Notes under the pieces: generated by a model
Database searches by the model: none
What the model saw: only the letters and a program-made list of their open reading frames with translations
Told to the model about the DNA's origin: nothing
NCBI GenBank assembly: GCA_027485365.1
Contig: JAIXRD010000193.1
Span: forward strand, 1-38,509
DNA: 38,509 bases
Source: Cryomorphaceae bacterium
GTDB lineage: Bacteria; Bacteroidota; Bacteroidia; Flavobacteriales_D; Crocinitomicaceae
Direction of reading: 5' to 3'
Part shown: in pieces, positions 25,425-35,200 of the stretch
Numbering within the stretch: the first letter of the stretch is position 1
How the letters are laid out: each line of letters starts with the position of its first letter
Made by a program: the position numbers and the translations under genes

Positions 25425-28397
25425 ATGTTAATTATGCGATTATTCTTGTTTATTCTGTTCTCTACTTTTGCTCTTGGCGTCACAACAGCACAATCGGTAT
25501 CTTTCGACCATGCTTATCAACAGTTTCCTTCTGTTCCTAAGGGGTTCCTAGAGGCCTACGCCTTTACACATACGCGCATGGTGCCCGTAGATTCGCAAGA
25601 AACAACTCCTTGTTCTGGTATGCCTTTGCCTTATGGCATCATGGGGGTGTTCGCGGATGGAAAAGGGTATTTTAATGAGAACGGAAAACTCATTGGAAAA
25701 CTCAGTCGAATTGGAATAAATGAACAAAAAGATCAGGTTTCTGTGCAAATATTTGCCTTTGCAAAGGCCTGTGATTCACTGTTACGCTTTTGGGAAACAA
25801 CCCAAAATTCCCGTAAAACAGAGGCGGAAAAAATATATGGTCTCATGGCTGTTTTGACTGAATTTCCCCAAAACAATGAAGGCAACTTATATGCCTTTCA
25901 AAGCAGCGTTTACGAAGTTTATTCCTTTTTAAACGATGAGTATTATGCCGCTACGTATAATTTTCCACTATATGCTTTGGATATGAAGGCACAATTTGGT
26001 GAAAAGAATTATGCCGTGCTTTCATCCCAAAAACTAACCTTATCTGACGAGGGCATAACCAATGTGGATGGTGTTAAATACGATGCTCAAATCGCTCAAC
26101 TCAAGTCGGCTGACTATGGTCCTGCCTTGTGGACAGCAGCACCAACCTGCAATTACAGTTCGCGAAATGGAACGGCAATCTCTGCGGTCACCATTCACAC
26201 TGTACAAGGAACCTATTCCGGAGCAATTTCTTGGGGCTTAAATTGTAACTCACAGGTTTCTTATCATTACGTGGTAAGAAGTTCTGATGGACAAACCACA
26301 CAAATGGTATTAGAAACAAACAAGGCTTGGCATGTAGGCACGGCGAATCCTTACACCATTGGAATAGAACACGAAGGGTATGTTTCAAATCCGACATGGT
26401 ATACCAACGCTATGTACCAAGCATCCGCCAACTTAGTTAAAGACATTACACAGAGTGGCTATGGCATTAACCCACTTCGGACCTATCACGGGGCATCCTC
26501 AACAAGCACCCAAACGCTTGGGAATTGTTTAAAAATAAAAGGCCACCAGCATTACCCAAGTCAATTACATACCGACCCAGGAATTAATTGGAATTGGGAA
26601 AAATACTACCGTCTCATAAACAACACCTATACACCAACCCTCATCACAAATGCCAGCGGTAGCTTTTTTGACACCGGAGGTGCAGGGGCAAATTATCCAA
26701 ACGACGAAAGAAGAGTGTGGGTTATTCAACCCGTTGGCGCGAGCAACATTACCCTGACTTTTACGCAATTCAATGTGCAACCGGTATTTGATAAGATGAT
26801 TATCTATGACGGAGCGAACATTAATGCACCGATTATTGGGTCCTATTCAGGAAGTACCTTGCCCGCAATAGCAACCTCTACAACAGGTGCCTTAACCATT
26901 GAATTTCGTTCGGATTGTACTACCACCCAAACCGGTTGGAGCGCTACATATGTGTCCTCTCAAAACAACATCGACAATACGCCTCCTTCTTGTGTGGCAA
27001 CGGTGCCTCAAGTTTGGAATACCCAGGATTTCACTGCCACCTTACAATCGACAGATGCACAGTCGGGTGTTTTAAAATCTTACTACAATGTCTCAGACCG
27101 TTCTTCGATGAATGCAAAATTCTTCAGTAATCCCAGTTATGGGTTTTTACGAGATGAATTTACCTTAAACAACCTTCAATGGACAAATCAAACAGGGGCA
27201 TATCAAGTAAACGCTGGGGTATTCTCCTTAAACGATGCAAGCCAAAACAATTCCAATGCGTACGCCCAATTAACCCAAAACACCGGCTCCATTTATTTAT
27301 ACACCTGGAGACAACGCATGACCTCTAGCAACGCAAACCAGCGAGCAGGAATGCACTTTTTCTGCAGCGATCCAACCCTGCCAAATCGAGGCAATTCCTA
27401 TTTCGTTTTTTTCAGAGAAGAGACGAATAAGGTACAGATTTACAAGGTTATCAATGATGCATTTACAATTGTATTTGAAGACACGGCTATCATGGCGCCT
27501 AACGTATGGTATAAAGTTTACACGCATTACAATCCTTCTAATGGATGGATCAAGGTATATTTAAATGGTGTTTCTATTGCACAGTGGCAAGACGCGAACC
27601 CTCTGCTTACCGGAAACTCTGTTTCATTGCGATCTGGAGGCTGTACCATAGATTTTGATGACATCTTTGTATACAAGGCAAATTCACCTACGGAAATTGT
27701 TTCTGTTGGGGCTAATAAAGAAATCAGGTACCAAAGTGATCAACAAATTCAGTCTGGTGATATTCGTATGATTGCCATTGATTCCGCTGGAAACTGGTCT
27801 GCTCCCTCATCCCAATTGGTACAGGTAGATTGGACCGCACCACAGTTAAATGCCATCAACGATGGAGCAGGCAACGACATTGATACTGTATACACTTCTA
27901 CCCTTTATTCGAATTGGAACATCGTTGATCCTCATTCTGGAATCTCCTATTTTGATGTTTCTGTTGGAACAAGTGCGGGAAGTACAAACATCAGCAATTG
28001 GGTGGGAGTAAACAATGTCAACTCATATAACCATACGCTCGCCTCGCCGGTTTATAATACCACATATTACATAAATAATCGCGCTTTTAACAATGCAACG
28101 CTTACTGCTACTTACTCCACGGATGGGCAAAAATTGATTCTAAACGCAGGTTTACAAGAAGACCATTTATTAAACAATGTAGAGATTTATCCGAATCCGA
28201 ATGACGGTTCTGTGTTGTACTTTAATAATGTAACACAACCCATTCAAATTGATGTGTACGATGCCAACGGAAAATGCGTAATTTCATCAAAACTGCAACA
28301 AAACGGTGGGATTCCAATCTCTTTGGCCAATGGGTTTTATCAGGTGTGGGTCAAAAATTCGAATGACTTTGTGGTTAAAAAACTCATAGTTCATTGA
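25425..28397 (+). CDS. T9SS-secreted N-acetylmuramoyl-L-alanine amidase, paralogue B
   Basis: This 990-residue protein has the same architecture as its neighbour at 22208: signal peptide (MLIMRLFLFILFSTFALG to TTAQ), lysozyme-like domain (FLEAYAFTHTRM, PYGIMGVF), Amidase_2 domain (VTIHTVQG, TIGIEHEG, KGHQHYPSQLHTDPG), CUB-like domain, LamG-like domain, Ig-like strands and a T9SS sorting domain from IYPNPNDGSVL. The amidase domains are nearly identical, whereas the N-terminal domains agree at only about half of positions. Translation could also start at the in-frame ATG at 25434. The end overlaps the convergent dehydrogenase gene by 7 bases. Two retained copies suggest different substrates, timing or binding partners. 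Confidence 0.88.
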   Translation: MLIMRLFLFILFSTFALGVTTAQSVSFDHAYQQFPSVPKGFLEAYAFTHTRMVPVDSQETTPCSGMPLPYGIMGVFADGKGYFNENGKLIGKLSRIGINEQKDQVSVQIFAFAKACDSLLRFWETTQNSRKTEAEKIYGLMAVLTEFPQNNEGNLYAFQSSVYEVYSFLNDEYYAATYNFPLYALDMKAQFGEKNYAVLSSQKLTLSDEGITNVDGVKYDAQIAQLKSADYGPALWTAAPTCNYSSRNGTAISAVTIHTVQGTYSGAISWGLNCNSQVSYHYVVRSSDGQTTQMVLETNKAWHVGTANPYTIGIEHEGYVSNPTWYTNAMYQASANLVKDITQSGYGINPLRTYHGASSTSTQTLGNCLKIKGHQHYPSQLHTDPGINWNWEKYYRLINNTYTPTLITNASGSFFDTGGAGANYPNDERRVWVIQPVGASNITLTFTQFNVQPVFDKMIIYDGANINAPIIGSYSGSTLPAIATSTTGALTIEFRSDCTTTQTGWSATYVSSQNNIDNTPPSCVATVPQVWNTQDFTATLQSTDAQSGVLKSYYNVSDRSSMNAKFFSNPSYGFLRDEFTLNNLQWTNQTGAYQVNAGVFSLNDASQNNSNAYAQLTQNTGSIYLYTWRQRMTSSNANQRAGMHFFCSDPTLPNRGNSYFVFFREETNKVQIYKVINDAFTIVFEDTAIMAPNVWYKVYTHYNPSNGWIKVYLNGVSIAQWQDANPLLTGNSVSLRSGGCTIDFDDIFVYKANSPTEIVSVGANKEIRYQSDQQIQSGDIRMIAIDSAGNWSAPSSQLVQVDWTAPQLNAINDGAGNDIDTVYTSTLYSNWNIVDPHSGISYFDVSVGTSAGSTNISNWVGVNNVNSYNHTLASPVYNTTYYINNRAFNNATLTATYSTDGQKLILNAGLQEDHLLNNVEIYPNPNDGSVLYFNNVTQPIQIDVYDANGKCVISSKLQQNGGIPISLANGFYQVWVKNSNDFVVKKLIVH

Positions 28398-29335
28398 TTA
28401 TCTGCCCATTCTAAAATTTTATCTGCTAAAACATTACTGAGTTTAAAATAACTCTCTTTCGTCCAACCGCCAACGTGTGGACTAAGCATTACGCGGTCAG
28501 AGGCAAGCAGGTATTCAAACGACGCAGGCAATTGGGTAGCGAAAATGGATTCAAAATCTTTGGATTCAAATTCTAACACATCCAAGCCTGCAGCCTTTAT
28601 TTTATTAGATGCTAACCCCTGCATTAGTGCTTCGGTATTCACAATTTTTCCACGGGATAAATTCAACAAGTAGAATGGTTTTTGAACCGAATCAATAAAC
28701 GAAGTGTCTACAAAGCCAAGGGTTTCTTTGTTTTGTGGAATGTGTAGTGAAATCACATCAGCTGAATTCAAAATTGCTTCTAGGGTGCTCTCAAGTACAA
28801 ACGCATCTCCAAAGCCCTGTTTGTATTTATCATAAGCCAAGACCTTCACATCAAAGCCGCGTAATTTTTTTGCAAAGGCCGACCCATTGTTCCCGTAACC
28901 AATGATGCCCACCGTTTTTCCGTCCAATTCTTCTCCTCGATTGTCCTCGCGCTTCCATAAACCACGATTTATTTGGTCATTCGCTCGACACAATTTGTTC
29001 ATGAGTGCGAGTAACATCCCTAAGGCATGTTCGGCTACCGCATTTCGATTTCCTTCTGGAGAATTAAATAACTGAATTTGGTGTTCCTTACAATAGGCCG
29101 TATCGATGTTCTCAAGTCCTGAACCTGAACGGGCAATAAATGCTAAGTTCGGAAAAGAAGCAATTAATTCCGCGTTCAAAAAAAATCGGGCACGAACAAC
29201 CAAGCCATGCACTTCATTTCGTCGTTCCAATAATTCATCCAGACTCCATTGGGTGGCATCTATGCAATGCAACCCACTTTTAGCTAAACGCTCCTGAAGT
29301 ATGGGATGAACCTTATCAATAAAAAACACATTCAT
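28391..29335 (-). CDS. D-2-hydroxyacid dehydrogenase (phosphoglycerate dehydrogenase-like)
   Basis: This 314-residue protein has the D-isomer 2-hydroxyacid dehydrogenase fold. It shows the nucleotide motif GYGNNG (146-151) with Asp169 at the end of the next strand, favouring NAD over NADP. The catalytic trio is Arg228 (NLSRG), Glu255 (DVLEFE) and His287 (SPHVGG). The N-terminal ARSGSGLENID loop binds the substrate acid group. The length lacks a C-terminal ACT domain, as in short SerA proteins, but other short dehydrogenases look alike, so serine synthesis is likely rather than shown. A weak -7 box TACCTTAG (29342-29349, minus strand) ends 6 bases before the ATG. Part of its 3' half is duplicated at 25165-25259. 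Confidence 0.85.
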   Translation of the reverse strand: MNVFFIDKVHPILQERLAKSGLHCIDATQWSLDELLERRNEVHGLVVRARFFLNAELIASFPNLAFIARSGSGLENIDTAYCKEHQIQLFNSPEGNRNAVAEHALGMLLALMNKLCRANDQINRGLWKREDNRGEELDGKTVGIIGYGNNGSAFAKKLRGFDVKVLAYDKYKQGFGDAFVLESTLEAILNSADVISLHIPQNKETLGFVDTSFIDSVQKPFYLLNLSRGKIVNTEALMQGLASNKIKAAGLDVLEFESKDFESIFATQLPASFEYLLASDRVMLSPHVGGWTKESYFKLSNVLADKILEWADNQ

Positions 29336-29488
29336 ATCGCACTAAGGTATGCAATGAAGTTGAAAAAATTCATCTGGACCTAAAAAAAACGGCTTTTATA
29401 GTTTGATTCTAATAAACTTTTTAAATGTATCCTTGGTGTTTTCACATCAAAACACACAAAGCGCGCTTAAATCGAATTAAAACGGTAT

Positions 29489-31357
29489 TTATCTTCCCAA
29501 ATAGATCAAAAGAACAGAAATATCGCTGGGCGAAACCCCAGAAATACGCGAAGCTTGTCCGATGGTGACAGGTTGGATGTGCGACAGCTTTTCTACGGCT
29601 TCGGTACTTAAACTTTTTAACTGGGCATAATTTAAGTCGCTTGGGATTTGCACGCGTTCTAAGCGATGCATTTTCTCTGCAATTTCCTCTTCCCGTTCAA
29701 TATACCCTTCATATTTCACTTGAATCTCTGCTTGGACCACCACGTCCTCTGCTATCTCATTGTTTTTCAATGTATTATACAATAAAGTAGAGGCATTTGT
29801 TAAGATATCCATAGTTACTCCGGGTCGGGTAAGTACGCTGGATAATTTTACTTGCTGCGTTATGGGCGAAGATTCCATCGCTTCTAAGTGCGGATTCATT
29901 TCTTGGGGTGTGATTCCAATGGATTTAAGTTCTTTTTTGAGCCATTGGGTTTGCGCTTCCTTCTTAATCACTTGCTCGTGTTGTGCTGAAGTAATCATTC
30001 CCAATTCAAAGGCCTTTTCACTTAATCGCAAATCCGCGTTATCTTGTCTCAACAAGATCCGATACTCAGCGCGGCTGGTAAACATTCGATACGGTTCTTT
30101 GGTTCCTTTGGTAACTAAGTCGTCAATCAATACGCCGATGTAGGCTTCGCTTCGTTGAAGCATAAACGGTGCTTTATCGTTGATCTTGAGGTGTGCGTTG
30201 ATACCCGCCATTAATCCTTGGCAGGCTGCTTCTTCATATCCTGTAGTACCGTTTATTTGTCCGGCAAAATATAAGCCCTCAATGGCTTTTGTTTCCAGGG
30301 TATGTTTCAACTGAGTGGGTGGGAAATAATCATATTCAATCGCATAGCCCGGTCTAAATAACTTCGCCTGCTCAAATCCTGGAATTAATTTAATTGCGCT
30401 AACCTGAACATCCTCCGGAAGCGATGTACTAAAACCATTCACATAGATTTCAACGGTATTCCACCCTTCGGGTTCAACAAAGATCTGATGCCGATCCCGG
30501 TCTGCAAAGCGATTAATTTTATCCTCAATGCTAGGACAATAGCGTGGGCCTGGACTTTTAATGGCGCCATTAAACATGGGTGAACGATCAAAACCGGTAC
30601 GCAACTGATCGTGCGTTGCAGGATTCGTGTAGGTAATATAACATGGAAGTTGATGCGCCAAGGCCTTTGTATCCCAATAACTAAATTTCGAAGGATTCTC
30701 ATCGCCGTGCTGGATTTCCATCTTCGTATAATCTAAACTTCTTCCGTCTACACGGGGTGGAGTTCCGGTCTTCATTCTGCCCGATTCAAAGCCTAAGGAA
30801 ACCAAGTCTTCCGTTATCCCGGTTGAAGCACGTTCTGCGGCTCTTCCACCACCAAACTGTTTTTCACCTAAATGAATAATTCCATTTAAAAAGGTACCGT
30901 TGGTTAATACCACGGCACGACTATAAATATCGATTCCTAGGCTTGTTTTAACCCCAACGACTTTATTGTTTTCTACAATGATTCCGGTACCCATGTCTTG
31001 CCAGAAATCCACATTCGGGTTTTGTTCCAATAAGAGTCGCCATTCCGCTGCAAACATCATGCGGTCGTTTTGCGTACGTGGAGACCACATGGCGGGACCT
31101 TTTGAAAGATTAAGCATTCTAAACTGGAGTGCACTTTTATCGCTTACAATCCCTGAACCACCTCCTAAGGCGTCGATTTCTCGTACAATCTGTCCTTTAG
31201 CTACTCCTCCCATGGCGGGATTACAGCTCATTTGAGCAATAGTGTTCATATTCATTGTGAGCAACAACACCTTGCTTCCCATTTTAGCTGCGGCATTGGC
31301 TGCCTCACAACCGGCGTGACCCGCACCAACAACAATCACATCATACGTATCTAACAT
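29489..31357 (-). CDS. mnmG: tRNA uridine-5-carboxymethylaminomethyl modification enzyme MnmG (GidA)
   Basis: This 622-residue protein has the FAD motif GAGHAGCEAA (11-20). Other MnmG markers are MSCNPAMGGVAKGQIVREIDALGG, FRMLNLSKGPAMWSPRTQNDR, TGTPPRVDGRSLD, YCPSIEDKI, GLYFAGQINGTTGYEEAA, MFTSRAEYRILLRQDNAD and the C-terminal helical domain with ISGVSPSDISVLLIYL. With MnmE it modifies U34 of certain tRNAs. It is last in the DUF4175-HATPase-ybeY-mnmG unit, starting 12 bases after the ybeY stop. In many bacteria mnmG lies close to oriC, which fits the parS site next to it. Confidence 0.97.
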   Translation of the reverse strand: MLDTYDVIVVGAGHAGCEAANAAAKMGSKVLLLTMNMNTIAQMSCNPAMGGVAKGQIVREIDALGGGSGIVSDKSALQFRMLNLSKGPAMWSPRTQNDRMMFAAEWRLLLEQNPNVDFWQDMGTGIIVENNKVVGVKTSLGIDIYSRAVVLTNGTFLNGIIHLGEKQFGGGRAAERASTGITEDLVSLGFESGRMKTGTPPRVDGRSLDYTKMEIQHGDENPSKFSYWDTKALAHQLPCYITYTNPATHDQLRTGFDRSPMFNGAIKSPGPRYCPSIEDKINRFADRDRHQIFVEPEGWNTVEIYVNGFSTSLPEDVQVSAIKLIPGFEQAKLFRPGYAIEYDYFPPTQLKHTLETKAIEGLYFAGQINGTTGYEEAACQGLMAGINAHLKINDKAPFMLQRSEAYIGVLIDDLVTKGTKEPYRMFTSRAEYRILLRQDNADLRLSEKAFELGMITSAQHEQVIKKEAQTQWLKKELKSIGITPQEMNPHLEAMESSPITQQVKLSSVLTRPGVTMDILTNASTLLYNTLKNNEIAEDVVVQAEIQVKYEGYIEREEEIAEKMHRLERVQIPSDLNYAQLKSLSTEAVEKLSHIQPVTIGQASRISGVSPSDISVLLIYLGR

Positions 31358-31369
31358 GGTAAAATTTAA

Positions 31370-31795
31370 TCAATGTTTCACGTGAAACAATTTATTTAAA
31401 TAGAAGTTTTCTTTAGCGCGCATTACCTCAATTTCTTGATCTGTTTTATCGTTGTATCCGACTAAATGTAATACCCCGTGATAACAAACCCGATGCAATT
31501 CTTCTTCCATAGAAACACCCAGCTGAGTTGCATTATCTTTTATACGATCCACGGAGATAAATAAATCACCGCTGACTATCGAATCATTGTTATAATTGAA
31601 GGTAATAATGTCTGTGTAATAGTCGTGATCTAAATGCTCTTTATTAATAGCTAAGAGCTCTTCGTCGATACAGAAAATCAACGTGATATCTCCTAATTCA
31701 CGGGATTCCAAGGAGACTAATACAGGTAAGGTTTCCGTTATGGAATCAATAGGTAAACCAGCAATTTCATTGGAAAAGTACTCAATAGAAATCAT
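31370..31795 (-). CDS. ybeY: Endoribonuclease YbeY (rRNA maturation factor)
   Basis: Starting at ATG 31795, which forms an ATGA overlap with the HATPase stop, the protein has 141 residues. The metal site is HRVCYHGVLHLVGYND. The third ligand position carries Asp where most bacteria have His (GYDH), a variant I associate with Bacteroidetes YbeY. Upstream lie LTLIFCIDEELLAINKEHLDHDYYTDIITF and SGDLFISVDRI, as in the family. YbeY acts in 16S rRNA 3' maturation and ribosome quality control. The final codons (LFHVKH) are written by a parS sequence. A longer start at 31807 would overlap the upstream gene by 16 bases and is less likely. Confidence 0.93.
   Translation of the reverse strand: MISIEYFSNEIAGLPIDSITETLPVLVSLESRELGDITLIFCIDEELLAINKEHLDHDYYTDIITFNYNNDSIVSGDLFISVDRIKDNATQLGVSMEEELHRVCYHGVLHLVGYNDKTDQEIEVMRAKENFYLNKLFHVKH
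31374..31389. other. parS centromere-like site
   Basis: The perfect palindrome TGTTTCACGTGAAACA is identical to the widely conserved bacterial parS sequence bound by ParB. It lies in the last codons of ybeY, 17 bases downstream of the mnmG start in window orientation. A chance exact match to one given 16-mer in a window of this size is about one in 100,000. Confidence 0.93.
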
Positions 31796-32205
31796 CGACG
31801 AAAACAAACATTAACCACTGTACCACCCGCTTCATACGTTACTTCGTCTGACAGATTTTTCATAAGAAATACGCCGCGGCCATTTTCTTTCAATAAATTC
31901 TCCGGTGCCGTTGGGTCAGGAATAGCCTCGGGATCAAACCCAGCGCCTTGATCTTTAACAGAAAAACAAACCCATTCCTCGTTGTTATGAACTCCCACAT
32001 GAACAGATAATGTTGCATCCAACTTATTCCCATGAATTATGGCATTATTTACCGCTTCTGTTACCGCGATCAAAATATTACCATAAGCGTCTTCACTGAG
32101 CGCTAACTCGCCACAAGCTACATCAATTAAACTTTCAACATCCGTAATAGAGGCTGGTGTTGAAGGTAGAGTTACTTCATGGATTAATTGTAATTGATGT
32201 TTCAT
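31792..32205 (-). CDS. HATPase_c protein, RsbW-like anti-sigma factor/serine kinase
   Basis: This 137-residue single-domain GHKL ATPase has an N box ILIAVTEAVNNAIIHGN (44-60), a G1 box DQGAGFDP (85-92) and a G2 box ENGRGVFLMKNL (108-119). There is no His-kinase dimerisation domain, so it resembles RsbW/SpoIIAB-type anti-sigma regulators. No sigma factor or STAS anti-anti-sigma gene is nearby. It starts 9 bases after the DUF4175 stop and overlaps ybeY by 4 bases, so it is cotranscribed with translation-related genes. Confidence 0.87.
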   Translation of the reverse strand: MKHQLQLIHEVTLPSTPASITDVESLIDVACGELALSEDAYGNILIAVTEAVNNAIIHGNKLDATLSVHVGVHNNEEWVCFSVKDQGAGFDPEAIPDPTAPENLLKENGRGVFLMKNLSDEVTYEAGGTVVNVCFRR

Positions 32206-32214
32206 GCTATAAAT

Positions 32215-35200
32215 TTAATCAACTAAATTAAAATAAGTTTCCGCCTTGGATTTATAGTAGATACTAAATGCAGGATCTACCACCTGAAGCATTTCAACTT
32301 GCTTTAACTTATCCCGATTGTACGTCTTAATCTCAATAAGGTTACCCTTTATTTGATCTACACCCGATTTTGACTCCCGCTTCTCTTCAAAACCTCGCTC
32401 CATCAAGGCTTTCTCGCTTTCCAATAAACGGGTCATGATGTCTTTTTGACGGTTTATCATCTCCGGACTAAAGTTCTTATTGATCAAATCTTTCTCCTGC
32501 TGTTCAAGTTCTTTCAACAAGGGATTCAATTGATTTCCCTTGCCTTTTCCGTCTTTATTGAGTTCATTTTTCAACTGTTCCAAGCGCTGTCGAATGGCCG
32601 TTTGTTCTGCCGCCATTTTAGCGATTTCCTTGTTGCCTAATCCCATCATGTTCATTCCGGATTGACCCGGCTTCATGCCCGGACTATCTCCTTCCTTATC
32701 GCCCGGTTTTTTTCCTCCTGGATTCTGACCTTTCTGCATTTTCTCTAATTGCTTTTTGAGCATTTCTTTCATATCTCCCGGCGACATACTATTGCCTGGT
32801 TTAGGTTTTCCATTCCCCGGTTTACTGCAACTTCCACTGCTCTGCATTTGGGATTGCATCTGAGACTGCATTTGTTGTAAAGCTTCATTTAAGAGTAAAG
32901 CCAAGTTATTATAGGCAGTCATGACCTGTTGCTGACTTTTAGAAATATCTTGTTTCTTATGATCATCAATGGCTTCTACCGCTGCATTTTGAGAGAAATT
33001 GATATCACCGAGTTCTTTGTCTACAAAGGAGGCAATCTTTGGTTGACGTTTGGCTAACGCCAATAAGCTATCACTTACCGCCTTTGTGTCTGTATTAATT
33101 CGAATCTGCTGACGTCCTAATTTTTTATACTTAGGATCGGTAGTGTTTACCTTAGAAAATTTACCAATAAGCGCCTCTTGATCAAAGCTCAGTATCATTA
33201 AACTTTCTAAAATCTGTCGCACCAATTCCATATCCTCTTCCTGTTGCTGCTGGTTCGACTCCTGCTGCTGTTGATCGAGCATATCGGCCAACTGTTCCAT
33301 TTGATCCGCTGCCTGCTGCTGGGATTCTTTAGATTTGCCTTTCTTGCCGCTTTTAACCTCTTCTGAGGCCTTTCCAAGTTCTGAATCGATTGATTCCTCC
33401 AACGCCTTAGAATCTTCCAAATTAAGCGGACTTTCAAGCTCCTTATTCAGTGCTTTCGTTTCTTCTAATTTCTTTTGGATTTCATCGAAACGCTTATTGA
33501 TCTCTTCTTGGCGTTTAACAGCATCTTCCTTAGATACCTTTTCGTTTTCAATGTCTTGTTTTAATTCCTCTTGCTCCGCTGCATTTTCCTTAAGCTCCTT
33601 CTCTATATCATCTATTTTCTCGTTCACCTGCAACTTCTTCAACATCTCTAAGGTGCGATCCAATTGCTTATTCATGTTTTCAGCCTGCTGATCCAATTTA
33701 TTCATCTCCTTCTGAATCTCTTGATCCGCCCGTTCGTTGAATAGTTTCTCTAAATCCTCCAGGAGCTTCTTCAGTTCGTCATCCATTACCTCCTCCAGCA
33801 GTTTCTCAATCATTTCCTGTTTATCTAACAAGGCTTTATCGATTTCAGAAAGTTGATTCTTTTCCTGAGTGGTTTGCTCTAATTGATCTTTAATTTGTTG
33901 CAATTCGTTGGCTAAAGATTTTTGTTCTTCTTGCAGTTGTTTTAATTGTTGTTTATTATTCCAATCATTTGATTTTGAATTAGTTAAGTCTTTTTTAAGC
34001 TTATCAACCGACCGTTCAAATTCTTTCGTTTTACTCAATACGCGTTCTAAATCTTGCTTAGTCTGGGCTTGTTGCTCATCGCGTTGTTCATTCAATTCCT
34101 TTAAGTCGGGTAATTGATATTGTCCCACATAACTCTTCGTGCTCTTGCTTCCATTCACCCCGTCGTTATCAGAAACCGTAAAATAATATTCAATCTTATC
34201 TTCCAATTTCACTTCTTCCAACCTAAAATCTACAGCCAATGAAAAACTGCTGCGCGTTCCTGATTGAAAAGACACCGGCAATTTTCTAGTTTTAAGCGCT
34301 TTTCCGTTTCGTAGGATCGTGTAATGAAAGTTCAATGCAGATACGCCATAATCATCACCTACTTGTCCGCTAAAGAAACGCAAACCATCCTGAATTGAAT
34401 CACTTGCCTCTCCCACTTGAATGCTTGGATACGCATCTTTAATGACGCTTACTTGAAACGTAGAAGAATCCACTTTGTTAGAAAACATGTTGGAAAGCCG
34501 AATCTTTAATTTGCTTGAGTTTCGCGCCTGGAATGCATAAGTAAATCCTGAATTCTTAAACTTCTTTGGCGTATTCGCGTGTTGTAATTCAACCCAAGAG
34601 GTATTTTTAGAGGATCCATTCCACGTTAACTCACTTCCTTCCGGAACGGTAATGTCGCCAACATTTTGAATTAACTCATCCTTTTTGTTTAAGTAGGCGG
34701 GGTAATGAATCTTGAGTGATACTTTACCTAAGACACTTTTACCGGTAACCTTGTACTCGTACGATTTACTCTCATACCCATTCGCTTCAAAGTAAAACGC
34801 GCCGCTGGTTTTAACTTTTTTCATCACAAAGTCAAAGCGATTCTTTAAGGCACGTTGCATTAAGAATTTTCCCTGATCCGACACTAAATATACCTTATCC
34901 GGAATGCGTTCACCCTTCAAGGTGACTTGAATTGGAATGTTGGCGCCTTCTTCATAACTTCCTTTTCCTTCCGCTAAATAAAATTTAAAGGGCAGGAACA
35001 CTTGATCGTATTGAATAATGCGGTAGGTTCCTTGGGTAAGAATTGCTGGAATAAAGATTAATAAAACAAGCAGGGTTAACAGCGAAGGAAGTACATATTT
35101 CGCGTATTTTTTATTTACTGAAAGGTCAATGGCCGAACTAAAATTAAACACCGTTAATTGAGAAGTTTTCTGCGCAATGGAAGCCGTTAATAAATCTAAA

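Noticed and set aside
22208..28397. Amidases as prophage endolysins
   Set aside because: Both have signal peptides, CUB-like and LamG-like domains and T9SS sorting domains, and no phage genes are nearby.
31370..31470. YbeY lacking the third metal-binding His (GYND instead of GYDH)
   Set aside because: I regard Asp at this position as normal for Bacteroidetes YbeY, not a sign of inactivity.
33335..33691. Ser/Phe-rich 118-codon open frame opposite DUF4175
   Set aside because: It is the antisense shadow of the Glu/Lys-rich coiled-coil coding region, which gives long open frames by composition alone.
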